Of a stretch of 64,000 bases of DNA, positions 1-9,793 are shown piece after piece. Below the pieces are notes generated by a model. That model saw only the letters and a list, made by a program, of their open reading frames with translations, had not been told where the DNA came from and searched no databases. Both the position numbers and the translations under genes were made by a program. The stretch spans positions 1-64,000 of the forward strand of contig NZ_JAJUWS010000012.1 of the NCBI RefSeq assembly GCF_021390475.1, given 5' to 3'. Numbering within the stretch: the first letter of the stretch is position 1; each line of letters opens with the position of its first letter. This DNA is from Streptomyces sp. ST2-7A. GTDB lineage: Bacteria; Actinomycetota; Actinomycetes; Streptomycetales; Streptomycetaceae.

Positions 1-38
1 TTCCCGACCCGGGCGGCCTTCGTCGCCCGGGTCGGGAA
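1..38. terminator. Rho-independent-type terminator hairpin
   Basis: A perfect 15-bp inverted repeat (arms TTCCCGACCCGGGCG and its complement) closes an 8-nt loop. It lies 56 bp beyond the stop of the CBS protein gene encoded on the minus strand, so it probably ends that operon; it may also serve a gene left of the window. Confidence 0.7.
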
Positions 39-93
39 GGCGGCGCGCCGGCTCCGGAGCCCTCCCCGGGCCCCCGGTCGGCCCGGCCGGGTC

Positions 94-1143
94 TCAGACC
101 CCGGCGGCGGTGGCACCCGTCGGGAGCCGTCCGGCGAGCAGCCGGCCCAGCAGGTCGTCCAGGCTGATCAGACCGACCAGCCGGCCGTCCTCCGCCGCGT
201 GCACCACGGCCAGCGAGGCCCGGTGCTGCCGCAGCTGTTCCACGGCCTGCGCGATGGTGTCCTCCGCGCGCAGTCTCGGCACCGGCCGGGCCAGCGCGGC
301 CGCCGTCACCGACCGGCCGCGGGCCCGGGCCACCATGGCGTCCCGGGCGTGCACCGACCCCAGGACCCGGTCGCCGTCGCGCACCACCAGGCGGGTGTGG
401 TCGCTCTCCGCCGCCGTCGCCAGGACCTCGTCGAGGTCCGCGCCCGGCCGCACCGAGACGATCTCCTCCGTCGGCACCATCCTCAGCGACCCCACCGGGG
501 TCTGAGGCTCGGTGAGCGAACGGGTCAGCAGTCCCGACTCGCCCTCGGTCAGCAGCCCCATCCGGGTGGACTCCGCCACCAGGTGGGTCAGCTGCTCACG
601 GCTGTGGACCGAGGAGAGCTCCTCGACCGGGGTGACCCGGCACAGCCGCACCAGGCCGTTGCTGATCTTGTTCAGCACCCACAGCAGCGGACGGACCACC
701 CGCACCATCGCCATGAACGGCGGCGCCATCAGCATCGCCGACCGCTCCGGGTGGGAGATCGCCCAGGACTTCGGGGCCATCTCGCCGACCACCATGTGCA
801 GGAACACCACCACCGCCATCGCGATGACGAAGGCGATCCCGTACGACAGCGAGGCCGGCAGGCCCACCGCCAGCAGCAGCGGCTCCACCGCGTCGGAGAC
901 GGCGGGCTTGGAGATGTAGCCCAGCAGCAGGGTGCAGGCGGTGATGCCCAGCTGGGAACCGGCCAGCATCAGCGACAGCTCCCGCATCCCGGCCAGTGCC
1001 GATCGGGCACCTCGTTTGCCCTCGGCCACGGCCTGTTCCATGCGGTGGTGCCGGGCCGCGACCAGCGCGAACTCGGCCGCCACGAACAGTCCACTGGCCA
1101 GCAGCAGCAGGATCGTCAGGAGGACGGCGGTCAACGGATCCAC
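94..1143 (-). CDS. CNNM-domain / CBS-domain membrane protein (hemolysin C-like, short form)
   Basis: This is a 349-aa protein of the CNNM/CorC family, whose members are membrane proteins linked to magnesium or other divalent-cation transport. The first ~140 residues hold three hydrophobic segments of the CNNM (DUF21) core, beginning with LTAVLLTILLLLASGLFVAA. Residues ~205-335 form two CBS motifs ending LVGLISLDDLLGRLL. It lacks the C-terminal CorC_HlyC domain found in its neighbour. The start is a GTG with GGAGGGAG about 8 nt upstream. It overlaps the stop end of the upstream gene by 13 nt, so the two are almost surely co-translated and may work as a pair. The exact transported ion cannot be told from the sequence. 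Confidence 0.85.
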   Translation of the reverse strand: MDPLTAVLLTILLLLASGLFVAAEFALVAARHHRMEQAVAEGKRGARSALAGMRELSLMLAGSQLGITACTLLLGYISKPAVSDAVEPLLLAVGLPASLSYGIAFVIAMAVVVFLHMVVGEMAPKSWAISHPERSAMLMAPPFMAMVRVVRPLLWVLNKISNGLVRLCRVTPVEELSSVHSREQLTHLVAESTRMGLLTEGESGLLTRSLTEPQTPVGSLRMVPTEEIVSVRPGADLDEVLATAAESDHTRLVVRDGDRVLGSVHARDAMVARARGRSVTAAALARPVPRLRAEDTIAQAVEQLRQHRASLAVVHAAEDGRLVGLISLDDLLGRLLAGRLPTGATAAGV

Positions 1144-2669
1144 GACGCACGCTCCCTCCGGGCGTTACCGATGGTGCCGGGGGCCCCGGAGCCGGCACCG
1201 CCGGCGTTCCGGGCGGGCCCCGGGCCCCGGCGGGCGGCACGGTCGTCCGCGTCCCGGACCCCGGCATCGTGCCCGCCCGCGCCCGCGTCGTCCGCCGCGC
1301 GCTCCCCGGAGCGGCCGGCACGGTCGTCGACCGTCCTCCCGCCCCCGGACGCGTCCGCCGCCGGGCCGATCCGGATCCGCTCCGGAACGTGCCGGTCCAA
1401 CTCCAGGACCTCCACCTCGACGGTGGTCCGCTTCGGGTCCGCCAGTTCCAGCGTCAACCGGTCGCCGACGCCCGGGAACCGGCCCAGCCGGTCCACGATC
1501 AGCCCGGCCACCGTCTCGTAACTGTCGTCCTCCGGCAGCGGCATCCCGATCACGTCCGCCACCTCGTCCACCCGCCGACCGGCGTCCACCAGCCAGCCGC
1601 CGGCGCCGTCCGCGACGGCCACCGCGACCACCCGGTCGCTCTCGTCGGCGATCTCGCCCACCAGCTCCTCGGCGATGTCCTCCAGGGTCACGATGCCCGC
1701 CAGGCCGCCGTACTCGTCGATCGCCACGGCGAACTCCGATCGGGCCGTGTGCATCTGCTCCACCGCCGCGGGCAGCGGCAGCGAGTCCGGCAGCAGCAGC
1801 GCGGGACGCGCCAGCGAACCGGCCGTCGTCGTCGCCAGCCGGTCACCGGGCAGCCGCATCAGCTCGCGCACGCCGATCACGCCGCGCACGTCGTCCACCC
1901 GGTCCGAGACCACCGGGTAGTGGGTGTGGCCCCGGCGCCCGATCAGCTCGATCACCTCGGCGGCCGGGGTGTCGGAGTGCACCAGGTCCACGTCCACGCG
2001 CGGCACCATCACCTCCACCAGCGTCCGGTCGGAGAACTCCAGCGCGTGGTCGAGCAGCTCGGCGGTGGCCGGGGTCAGCCGGCCGTGCTCGGTGGACTCC
2101 GTGATCAGCCGGCCCAGCTCATCCGCGGTGGCGCCCTGGTGCAGCTCGGCGACGGGCTCGATGCCCACCAGCCGCAACAGGCGGTTGGCCGCCGCGTCGA
2201 AGACGTGGATCACCGGACCGGCGATCCGCAGGTACACCAGGGTCGGCGCGGCCATGCCCTTGGCCAGCCGCTCCGGCACCGCCAGCGCCAGGTTCTTGGG
2301 CCCCAGCTCGCCGATCACCATCTGGATCAGGGTGGCGAGCACGAAGGCCAGCGCGATGGAGACGCCCAGGGAGGCGGCCTGCGGGACGCCCGCGGCGGTC
2401 AGCAGCGGGGAGATCAGCTCCGCCACGGCGGGCTCCGCCAGGAAGCCGACCACCAGACCGGTGATGGTGATGCCCAGCTGCGCGCCGGAGAGCATGAAGG
2501 ACAGGCGTTGCTGCACGCGTACCGCGCGCGCGGCCCGTTTGTCACCGGCCCGGGCCTCCCGGGCGAGGGTGAGACGGTCGGCGGCGACGTAGGCGAATTC
2601 CTGGGCGACGAACCAGCCGTTCGCCAGGATCAACAGCAGGACGGCCGCCAGACCCGTCGCGGCACTCAT
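1131..2669 (-). CDS. CNNM / CBS / CorC_HlyC-domain membrane protein (hemolysin C family)
   Basis: This 512-aa protein has the full architecture of the family. An N-terminal membrane CNNM domain (several hydrophobic segments in residues 1-160, with the conserved patch MVIGELGPKNLAL) is followed by a CBS pair around residues 200-335 (IDEYGGLAGIVTLEDIAEEL) and a C-terminal CorC_HlyC domain to about residue 430. A low-complexity Gly/Ala/Arg tail follows. It is the first gene of a two-gene operon with the short paralogue downstream, overlapping it by 13 nt. The pairing of a long and a short CNNM-CBS protein is common in actinomycetes. A role in Mg2+/Co2+ homeostasis is inferred from the family only. 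Confidence 0.88.
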   Translation of the reverse strand: MSAATGLAAVLLLILANGWFVAQEFAYVAADRLTLAREARAGDKRAARAVRVQQRLSFMLSGAQLGITITGLVVGFLAEPAVAELISPLLTAAGVPQAASLGVSIALAFVLATLIQMVIGELGPKNLALAVPERLAKGMAAPTLVYLRIAGPVIHVFDAAANRLLRLVGIEPVAELHQGATADELGRLITESTEHGRLTPATAELLDHALEFSDRTLVEVMVPRVDVDLVHSDTPAAEVIELIGRRGHTHYPVVSDRVDDVRGVIGVRELMRLPGDRLATTTAGSLARPALLLPDSLPLPAAVEQMHTARSEFAVAIDEYGGLAGIVTLEDIAEELVGEIADESDRVVAVAVADGAGGWLVDAGRRVDEVADVIGMPLPEDDSYETVAGLIVDRLGRFPGVGDRLTLELADPKRTTVEVEVLELDRHVPERIRIGPAADASGGGRTVDDRAGRSGERAADDAGAGGHDAGVRDADDRAARRGPGPARNAGGAGSGAPGTIGNARRERASWIR

Positions 2670-3177
2670 CGAACACCACCCCGTCGCGTGCCGCGGGTCG
2701 TCCTGTGGGAACGGGGTGGTTGGGGACTGTGATGATCGGGTGGGTCCGACGATCCGACGGACAAGGTGACTCCTTTCGATGGGCCGCGACCGCGTCTGCG
2801 GCCCCGGTGGTTCGGGAGGGTCCCCCGGGGATCATGGGAGACCCGGGGAGCCCGGGAACCAGGGGTGAAACGTCCCGAACGGTACGTGTGTTCCATGTTC
2901 CCCGAGGCGGGCCCCGGGTCCCGGTGGGGCCGGGTCGGCCGAGGGGGACGCCGGCGATGGGTGCCGGTGGCGGGGGTCCTTCCCCGGGACGGGGCGCGTC
3001 ACCCGGGTTTCCGGTGGTTTTTCCGACCGGTTCCGGGGACTTCCGTTCCTCTCAGTTGTACCGGAGTTCCGGTGGCCCCGCCGCTCCCGGCGGCAGGCCC
3101 CGGCCCCGGGGCCCCTCGGCCCGGGCGCCGGGCCCGATCCCGGTCCACGACCGGCCGGATCGGGGCGACGACACGGG
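2670..3177. other. Intergenic region between the CNNM-CBS operon and pepP
   Basis: About 510 bp without a convincing gene. It lies upstream of the CNNM-CBS operon and should hold that operon's promoter, but no consensus -35/-10 pair stands out. Open frames here are GC-driven shadows. Confidence 0.5.
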
Positions 3178-3209
3178 GCGGGGCGCACGGGTTCTCCCGT
3201 GCGCCCCGC
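3178..3209. terminator. Terminator of pepP
   Basis: A strong hairpin with arms GGGCGCACGGG / CCCGTGCGCCC (extended outwards by further GC pairs) around a TTCT loop, 26 bp past the pepP stop codon on the minus strand. Confidence 0.75.
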
Positions 3210-3234
3210 GCCGGACGGTCCGTTCCCGGACCAC

Positions 3235-4824
3235 TCAACCCACGGGGGGCGGCGCGGCGTCCCACGGCGCGGAGCCGCCGGTGCCGGACAGCTCCGCCAT
3301 CCACGCCTCGACCGCCTCGGAGGTGCGCGGCAGCATGGCCGAGAGGTTCCGGTTGCCGTCCTCCGTCACCAGGATGTCGTCCTCGATCCGCACCCCGATG
3401 CCCCGGTACTCCTCGGGCACCGTCAGGTCGTCCGGCTGGAAGTACAGCCCCGGCTCCACGGTCAGGCACATGCCCGGCTCGAGGGTGCCGTCGGCGTAGG
3501 TCTCCCGGCGGGCGGTGGCGCAGTCGTGCACGTCCAGGCCCAGCATGTGGCCGGTGCCGTGCAGGGTCCAGCGACGCTGGAGACCCAGCTCCAGGGCCCG
3601 CTCCACGGGACCCTCCAGCAGGCCCCACTCCACCAGCCGGGTCGCCAGCACCCGCTGCGCGGCCTCGTGGAACTCGCTGTACTTGGCACCCGGCCGCACG
3701 GCGGCGATGCCCGCCTCCTGCGCCTCGTACACCGCGTCGTAGACCTTCCGCTGCAGGTCGTCGAAGCGCCCACCGATCGGCAGGGTGCGCGTCACGTCCG
3801 CGGTGTACAGCTCGCGGGTCTCCACGCCGGCGTCCAGCAGCAGCAGCTCGCCCTCGCGGACCGGGCCGTCGTTGCGCACCCAGTGCAGGGTGGTGGCGTG
3901 CGGGCCGGCGGCGCAGATCGAGCCGTAGCCGATGTCGTTTCCCTCGACCCGGGCGCGGAGGAAGAACGTCCCCTCGATGTACCGCTCCGAGGTGGCCACG
4001 GCCCGGTCCAGTACCCGCACGACGTCCTCGAAACCGCGCGCGGTGGCCTCGCAGGCGTAGGTCAGCTCCGCGATCTCGAACTCGTCCTTCACCAGCCGCA
4101 TCTCGGACAGGAAGGTGGTCAGCTCGGCGTCCCGCTCGGCGGTCACCTTGTCGTGCAGGGCCCGCTCGACGCCGGCGTCGTGGCCGCGCACCACCCGCAC
4201 CGGGCCGGTCGCCTCCCGCAGCTTCTCCGGCAGCTCGCGCACGTCGGCGCACGGGATCCCGTACAGCCGCTCGGCCTCGGTGAGGCTGTGCCGTCGGCCG
4301 ACCCACAGCTCTCCGTGGCCGCCGAGCCAGAACTCGCCGTTCTCCCGGTCCGAGCGCGGCAGCCGGTACAGGGTGGCGTCGTGGCCGGTGTCGGTGGGCT
4401 CCAGCACCAGCACGCTCGCCTCGGTGCGGTCACCGGTCAGGTACGCGTACTCGACCGTGGCCCGGAAGGGGTAGTCGGTGTCGTTCGAGCGGGTCTTCAG
4501 CACGCCGGCCGGCACCACCAGGCGCTCACCGGGGAAACGGGCGGACAGCTCGGCCCGGCGACGGGCGGTGTGCCCGGCCTGGGGTATCGGCTCCAGATCG
4601 CGCTGCTCGGTGTCCGCCCAGCCGGCGCGCATGTTGGCGGCCAACTCGTCGGAGACGCCGCGGGAGAGACCGTTCTTGCGGGGCGCGGGGGTGGTCGCCG
4701 TTCCGGCGTCCCCCTCCTCGGGGGTCCCGGGCTCGTCGGACGGATCGGTCGGGGGTGCCGACGTCTCCGCGACCGCCGGGGTCTCCGGGGTCGGGGGGAC
4801 GGTCGGGTTCTGCTCCTCGGCCAC
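3235..4824 (-). CDS. pepP: Xaa-Pro aminopeptidase (aminopeptidase P, M24B)
   Basis: The gene encodes a 529-aa metallopeptidase that removes N-terminal residues preceding proline. The M24 catalytic domain shows all expected ligands: DAGVETRELYTADVTR (two Asp), HGTGHMLGLDVHD (His), TVEPGLYF (Glu) and GIGVRIEDDILVTE (Glu). An aminopeptidase-P N-terminal domain precedes it, after a disordered Pro/Thr/Glu-rich head of ~45 residues. The GTG start at 4824 (VAEEQNP) is preferred because AGGAGG sits 8 nt upstream; a longer open frame reaches 4872 without a ribosome site. It is cytoplasmic and stands alone with its own terminator. Confidence 0.92.
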   Translation of the reverse strand: MAEEQNPTVPPTPETPAVAETSAPPTDPSDEPGTPEEGDAGTATTPAPRKNGLSRGVSDELAANMRAGWADTEQRDLEPIPQAGHTARRRAELSARFPGERLVVPAGVLKTRSNDTDYPFRATVEYAYLTGDRTEASVLVLEPTDTGHDATLYRLPRSDRENGEFWLGGHGELWVGRRHSLTEAERLYGIPCADVRELPEKLREATGPVRVVRGHDAGVERALHDKVTAERDAELTTFLSEMRLVKDEFEIAELTYACEATARGFEDVVRVLDRAVATSERYIEGTFFLRARVEGNDIGYGSICAAGPHATTLHWVRNDGPVREGELLLLDAGVETRELYTADVTRTLPIGGRFDDLQRKVYDAVYEAQEAGIAAVRPGAKYSEFHEAAQRVLATRLVEWGLLEGPVERALELGLQRRWTLHGTGHMLGLDVHDCATARRETYADGTLEPGMCLTVEPGLYFQPDDLTVPEEYRGIGVRIEDDILVTEDGNRNLSAMLPRTSEAVEAWMAELSGTGGSAPWDAAPPPVG

Positions 4825-5002
4825 GTGGGTGCCTCCTCGGACGGGGTGGCGGTCGGGGGGACCGTTTCCCATCGTATGGCGGGGGCCCCGGGCCCGACAG
4901 GGCGGCGGCGGGCGCGGTCACCGGGCCCGGGGCGGCGGGTCCGCCTTCGCCCCGGCCCCGTCGCCGGCGCGGGACCCGGCTGCCCGGGGTTCCGGCCCGT
5001 GA

Positions 5003-6580
5003 TCAGAAGCGGGCCGCGAGCACCACCGCGTCACCCGGTTCGCCGCCGGGGCGCGAACCGGGGGGTTCGGCGGCCGGCAGGGACCTCAACACGTGGTCCG
5101 CCAACGCCCCGGGGTCCCGACGCACGGCCGCCGGCGCGCGGGCCGCCGTGGCGTGCAACCGGGCGAAGGCGCGGTCCATCGACCCGGTTCCCGCCCCACC
5201 CCCGCCATCCAGCCGTCGCAGCAGTCCCTCGCTGCACAGCAGCACCGTCTCACCGGGACGCAACTCCACCTCCACGCTGGGGGCCTCCCAGCAGGTGAGC
5301 ATCCCCAGCGGCGCGGAGAGCGTGGTCTCCGCGTACTGCACCCGGGTGTCACCGATGATCAGCGGGGGCGGGTGTCCGGCCGAGGCGATCACCAGCCGCC
5401 GGATGGTCGGGTCCACATAGCCGAACAGGGCGGTGGCGCACCGAACGGACTCGGTGACGCGCAGCAGCAGCTCCAGATCGGACAGGACCGCCACCGGGTC
5501 CTCGCCCTCCATCACGGCGTAGGCGCGCAGTCCGGCGAGCAGCCGGCCCATCGCGGCCACGACCCGGGGGCCGGTGCCGGTGACCGAGCCCATGGCCAGC
5601 CCGAGGGCCTGTTCGGGCAGGACCAACGCCTCGTGGAAGGTACCGCAGTCGCCCTCCCCGGCACCGTCCGCGCCGCCGGTCCCCTCCGGGCCGGCGGTGC
5701 CGGGTCCGTCGGCGGAGAGCCGGCGGACGGCCAGCGCGACCCCGGGCAGGTGGGGCAGGCGGCGCGGCAGCAATCCCTCGCGCACCTCCCGTACCGCGCT
5801 GCGGGCCCGGGAGAGCTCGAGTCGGTTGGCGATGTGGGCGCCCGCCTGCCGCAGGTAGAGGGCGAGCAGGTGGCGCTGCCGGGCGTCGGGCAGACCGGGC
5901 TCGTCGTAGAACCACACGGCGGCCCCGATCCGTCGGCCGTCCTCCACGGTGAGTGGCTGGGCGTAGCCGGCGGCGATCCCGAGCCGGGAGGCGACCTCCC
6001 GGTATCGGGGGGCCAGATGTCGGTCGGCGGCGATGTCCGGCAGTGTGATCTCGGCCGTCGGCCCCCCGGAGCCGGGTGGGGCGTCGGTGTCGGGATCGCC
6101 GGTGGGGGGATCGCCCGGCGGTCCCTCGCCGGTGGCGGGGACCGGGAGGGGCTCGTCGAGCAGTCGTGCGCAGGGGTCGGAGGAGCGCGGCACGGTCTCC
6201 ATGGCCCCCAGGTCGCAGGGGGCCAGGCCGAAACCGACCGTTCGCTCGGGGGCGTCGGGATCGGTGGGGCGCAGGGCGAGCATGCCGCGCCGCGCGCCGG
6301 CGAGACCCGCGCCGGCGCGCAGGGTCTCCCGCAGCGCCGCCTCCGGGGTGGTGGTGCGGCACAGACGTTCGAGCAGTTCGTGGAGCCCCGTCAGGTCGGC
6401 GATCCACGACGCGAGACGGTCCTGCGCGGCGCCGGGACGCCCGGCGGAGGGGACGACGACGGTGGGATCGGCCCCGGGGGCGACGACCGGGACCGCCCCC
6501 TCGGGATCCTCCGCAGTGTCCGACACGAGTGGAACGGAGTGCCGGCTTCCGGCCACTTTCGGAGCGGAGGGGCTATTCAT
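5003..6580 (-). CDS. GAF / SpoIIE-like PP2C phosphatase, degenerate active site
   Basis: This 525-aa protein has a GAF-like sensor region (residues ~55-240, interrupted by a Pro/Gly-rich insert) followed by a PP2C-type SpoIIE domain to the C terminus. The fold signature ASAGHPPPL is clear. Several metal-ligand positions differ from the usual SpoIIE pattern: GDVxGHG reads GSVTGTG, the Asp of TDGL is Glu in SEGL, and the final DD pair reads GDAVVL. It may therefore be a weak or non-catalytic phosphatase. The start at 6580 (MNSPSAP) is chosen over two upstream Met codons by spacing from GGAAG. Such proteins usually control anti-sigma/anti-anti-sigma switches; no partner is adjacent. Confidence 0.8.
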   Translation of the reverse strand: MNSPSAPKVAGSRHSVPLVSDTAEDPEGAVPVVAPGADPTVVVPSAGRPGAAQDRLASWIADLTGLHELLERLCRTTTPEAALRETLRAGAGLAGARRGMLALRPTDPDAPERTVGFGLAPCDLGAMETVPRSSDPCARLLDEPLPVPATGEGPPGDPPTGDPDTDAPPGSGGPTAEITLPDIAADRHLAPRYREVASRLGIAAGYAQPLTVEDGRRIGAAVWFYDEPGLPDARQRHLLALYLRQAGAHIANRLELSRARSAVREVREGLLPRRLPHLPGVALAVRRLSADGPGTAGPEGTGGADGAGEGDCGTFHEALVLPEQALGLAMGSVTGTGPRVVAAMGRLLAGLRAYAVMEGEDPVAVLSDLELLLRVTESVRCATALFGYVDPTIRRLVIASAGHPPPLIIGDTRVQYAETTLSAPLGMLTCWEAPSVEVELRPGETVLLCSEGLLRRLDGGGGAGTGSMDRAFARLHATAARAPAAVRRDPGALADHVLRSLPAAEPPGSRPGGEPGDAVVLAARF

Positions 6581-7658
6581 GATCATCGGCTTCCGCCGCG
6601 GGTTTTTCTCGCAATAGCATCGCAAACCCCCATGTCATGGGCGTCCCTATGGAGACATTCCACATCTACACGTGCTTGTCGTGGGATGTCCAGCATTGTT
6701 CCCTCGGCCGTCGCCGGGGGAGGCGCGGCGCGCGGCGGGTTCCTCCCGCTCGGCGCATACCGCCCGGCCGGCGGGGCACGCGTCCGGGGAACGCGCCGCG
6801 GGGTGCGCGCCGGTGTGGCGCAAAGATCCCTGTCGCCCGCTGCGTGTGCGATCCACTGGCGCCGACCCCCGGGACGGCATCCCCCGTGTGGTTCCCCGTC
6901 GTTCCGGGGATTCCGCGGCCGGCGAGGAGGTCGATTGTCCACCCTCTCGGAACAAACCCGCCCGCCGGCAACGGTTGAAAGCGGTACTGTCCGGAGGGCG
7001 GACGGCGGGGCGCCGGACGGGACCGTGCGGAGGGAGCGCGCGACCCGTGACGGACCGGCTCCCCGGGGCACGGTGTCGCACATCAGTACAGCGGGTGGGA
7101 TTCACCCGCGGGTGTCGGCGCGACCGTGTCGAAGAGTGTCGGTCCGCGCCGCCCCGCGCTCCCTGCCGCGGACACCCCGGCCGGCCGCAGGGTGGGACGA
7201 GGGGCACCGCCCGGACCGCGAGGCATCCGGGCGGCACCTCGACCGCACGACCGCACGACGACCCCACGGGGACGCCCCGGAACCGGATCCGGTACCGGAA
7301 GCGTGACCGGGGGTACGGGCACCACCCGGCACACCGGCCGGTACGCCCACCGGGCGTGCCGCGAACGTCCGGCGACCACCGGACGGAACGGAGGTGGGAG
7401 GACGGCACCGAATCCGCGCGTCACGCGGGACGGAACGCCGCCACCGCCGGCGCCACCGGCATCGGGGACGACACGGCGAGACGGCACGAGGGCGAGAAGT
7501 GGGCACGGCCGTCCGGCGAAACGCCGGAACCGGCCCACGACAGGGCCGACCACGACGAACGCGTCCCCGCTCCCGGGGGCCCGTCCCCGGGGTCCGGCGG
7601 AGACGAAAACGACCGGCGCGGCCGCCGGTCCCGGGTACGAGCGAAAGGAACCACCGCG
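6581..7658. other. Intergenic region between divergent genes
   Basis: About 1.08 kb between the phosphatase (minus) and the primase-like gene (plus). Several open frames of 100-290 codons cross it, but none has a ribosome site, recognisable domain or sensible composition. The part near 6630-6700 is relatively AT-rich and is the likely promoter zone. Nothing else is supported. Confidence 0.5.
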
Positions 7659-8369
7659 GTGCGCGAGATTCTCGATGGCAGGAGCGGAGAGGCCCGGACG
7701 CCCCGGGACGCGGCGCTCGGTTGCGCCCGGCAGTGGGGATGGCCCGTCCTCCCCGGAGCCGGGATCCGACCGGACGGGCGCTGCGAGTGCGGCCGGCCCG
7801 AATGCGCCGCCCCCGGCGCGCATCCCCTCGACCCGGAGGCGCTGGCCGCCACCACCGACGCCCGGATGGTGCGCTGGTGGTGGTCCCGGCGGCCCGAGGC
7901 CCCCGTGGTGATGCCCACCGGGGGGCGGGCCCCGTGCGCGATCGCCCTCCCGGCGGCGGCCGGGCACCGGGCACTGGCGGACCTCGGTCGACTCGGTGTG
8001 CGGGCCGGCCCCGTCATCGCCGGTCCCGGCCGGTACCTCCTGCTCGTCGCCCCCTACGAACTGCCGGAACTCGGCGAACTGTTGTGCTCCATGATGGACG
8101 CCGCGCTGCCCGCCTCCCCCGAGGCCGGGGCCGCCGCCGGGAACGCCCGCACCGACCGGGTCCCGACCTCCATCCGCTTCCACGGCGAGGGCGGCTACAT
8201 CGCCCTGCCCCCCGCCCGGGTGCGCGGCGGCGGACTGCGCTGGGTCCGACCCCCCGGCGACGGTAACGGCGTGGGACCGGTGTGGCTGCCGAGGGCCGCC
8301 GACCTGCTGGGCGCGGTCCTCGCCGCCGGCCGCACCGGACCGGAGACCGGCAGCCGACTGCGGCACTGA
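7659..8369 (+). CDS. Bifunctional primase/polymerase N-terminal-domain protein (small, chromosomal)
   Basis: A 236-aa cytoplasmic protein resembling the N-terminal Prim-Pol domain of actinobacterial primase-polymerases. It begins with an ALGCARQWGWPVLPG block, continues with a CECGRPECAAPGAHPL cysteine/histidine cluster, and has MVRWWWSRRPEAPVVMPTGG and later YIALPPARV. This is the usual layout of the short chromosomal members, which lack a helicase. The acidic catalytic pair of active Prim-Pol enzymes is not evident, so enzyme activity is doubtful. The GTG start at 7659 has AAAGGA 9 nt upstream. A longer active-looking relative is in the AICE at 33255-34151. Confidence 0.7.
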   Translation: MREILDGRSGEARTPRDAALGCARQWGWPVLPGAGIRPDGRCECGRPECAAPGAHPLDPEALAATTDARMVRWWWSRRPEAPVVMPTGGRAPCAIALPAAAGHRALADLGRLGVRAGPVIAGPGRYLLLVAPYELPELGELLCSMMDAALPASPEAGAAAGNARTDRVPTSIRFHGEGGYIALPPARVRGGGLRWVRPPGDGNGVGPVWLPRAADLLGAVLAAGRTGPETGSRLRH

Positions 8370-8914
8370 CGCCGCCGGGTCGTCCCCCGCGCCCGGGGTC
8401 GCCCCGCGCCCGCGCCTGCGCCCCGTGCCGTGGCCGGACGGATCCGGCGGTGTGTGGGGCCTCGGGCCGCGGCGGTCCCGTACCGGGCCGGTCGTGCGTG
8501 GTGCCGCGCCTGCGCCCCGTGCCGTGGCCGGACGGATTCGGCGGTGTGTCGGGCCGGGCCGATCGGACCGGCGCCGTGTCGGCTCCCCGGACCGTGCCGC
8601 GTCGATGCCCGGTGGGACGGGCCCGGGGCGTCCCGTCGTGTCGACGCCCCGGGCCCGCCCCGGCCCGGCCCCGGTCGTCGGTTTCCGGGGCCCGCCGGAA
8701 GGCCGTGCGCCCCGGGCAGCCCGGCCCGGCGCCGGGCCGCGCCGGGAACTCCGGCGTTCGCGCCCTCGCCCCGGTCGGGTTCATCCGTCCGGTGGTACCC
8801 GCGTCCTCCGGTCCGGTCACCGCCCCTCCCGCTCGGGTGCGTCGTGCGGTCCGGCCGGCGCGGCGACCTATCGTCGCCGGGGTGTGGTCCGCCCGCGAAC
8901 GCAGGGGGAGTCCC
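8370..8914. other. Intergenic region with a 44-bp direct repeat
   Basis: No gene is supported. The stretch is dominated by two copies of a GC-rich repeat (listed separately) and other Pro/Gly/Arg-coding low-complexity sequence. The promoter of the membrane protein gene at 8915 must lie near its right end. Confidence 0.5.
8412..8549. repeat. Two-copy 44-bp direct repeat
   Basis: Copies at 8412-8455 and 8506-8549 start GCGCCTGCGCCCCGTGCCGT and differ at one base (GGATCC versus GGATTC in the middle). The spacing of 94 bp suggests a small local duplication. Confidence 0.8.
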
Positions 8915-9793
8915 GTGCCGGCAGCGTCGCCGTCCGTACCGGAACCGGAGCCGTCCGTCCACGGACGCGACCTCCGGGGCCCGGAGCCGTCCGTCGATCC
9001 CGATCCGTCCCTTCCCCCGGCCGAAGCGGCCGGGGCCGATCCCCCCGACGCGCGCGCCGGCCGTGCCGTGCCGGCCTCCCGTGCCGTCACCGCCACCGTC
9101 GCGGCGGTGATCGCGTTGCCGTTGATCTGGGTGGGCGGGCTCACCTCCGCCGGTCCCGTCGGGTCCTCCGGGGCCGACGGCGTGCCGGTGCCCGTCCCGG
9201 CGGCGGACGACGTCCTGCCGCCGCCGCCCGGCTCCGTCTCCGAGCCGGTGCCCGTGGAGGCGGTGCCCGCCGAGGCGGTGACCGGCCCGGATGTCGGCGC
9301 CTACACCGACGCCCCCGATACCGCCGACGCCCCCGATTCGGTGGACCCCCCCGTGCCCGCCGACTCCGGCGCCGAGGACGCGCCGGGAGCCGCCGGGGGC
9401 CTCGCGCCCGCCGGCGCTCCGCCGGGCGGGCGCGCCCGTTCCGCCGGCGTCCGGTGCGGGCCGCCCGTCACGGCTCCGGTCGGCCTGGAGGCCAGGGCGT
9501 GTGTGGTGACCGACCGGGAGGGCACCCGGGCCCGCGTCTCGCACCGCAACGACGACGGCCGTGCGCTGCGGGTGGAGTTGTCGCTGACCCGCCCGGACGG
9601 CCGGGTGGTGACCCGGGTATGCGCTTTCCCGGACCGACTCACCACGGGATGGTGCGAGACGCCGGCGCAGCCGCACGTCGCGGTCGGCTCGGCGGGCACG
9701 GGGGTGCGGCGCGGCTGGTCGGCCACGGCGGAACTGCTGCCGGCGGACGGGGAGGTACCGCTGTTGCGGGCCAGGGGCGCGGACGAGCCGTAG
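8915..9793 (+). CDS. Single-pass membrane protein of unknown function, extracytoplasmic C-terminal domain
   Basis: A 292-aa protein not matched to a named family. Residues 1-~55 are acidic and Pro-rich, one membrane helix follows (AVTATVAAVIALPLIWVGG), then a long Pro/Ala/Val/Asp-rich linker to about residue 175. A compact C-terminal domain contains three cysteines (VRCGPP, RACVVT, RVCAFP) and a fourth in GWCETP, likely two disulfides outside the cell. The domain sits like an Ig-like or cell-wall-facing module. The GTG start at 8915 has AGGGGGA 5 nt upstream. Confidence 0.65.
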   Translation: MPAASPSVPEPEPSVHGRDLRGPEPSVDPDPSLPPAEAAGADPPDARAGRAVPASRAVTATVAAVIALPLIWVGGLTSAGPVGSSGADGVPVPVPAADDVLPPPPGSVSEPVPVEAVPAEAVTGPDVGAYTDAPDTADAPDSVDPPVPADSGAEDAPGAAGGLAPAGAPPGGRARSAGVRCGPPVTAPVGLEARACVVTDREGTRARVSHRNDDGRALRVELSLTRPDGRVVTRVCAFPDRLTTGWCETPAQPHVAVGSAGTGVRRGWSATAELLPADGEVPLLRARGADEP

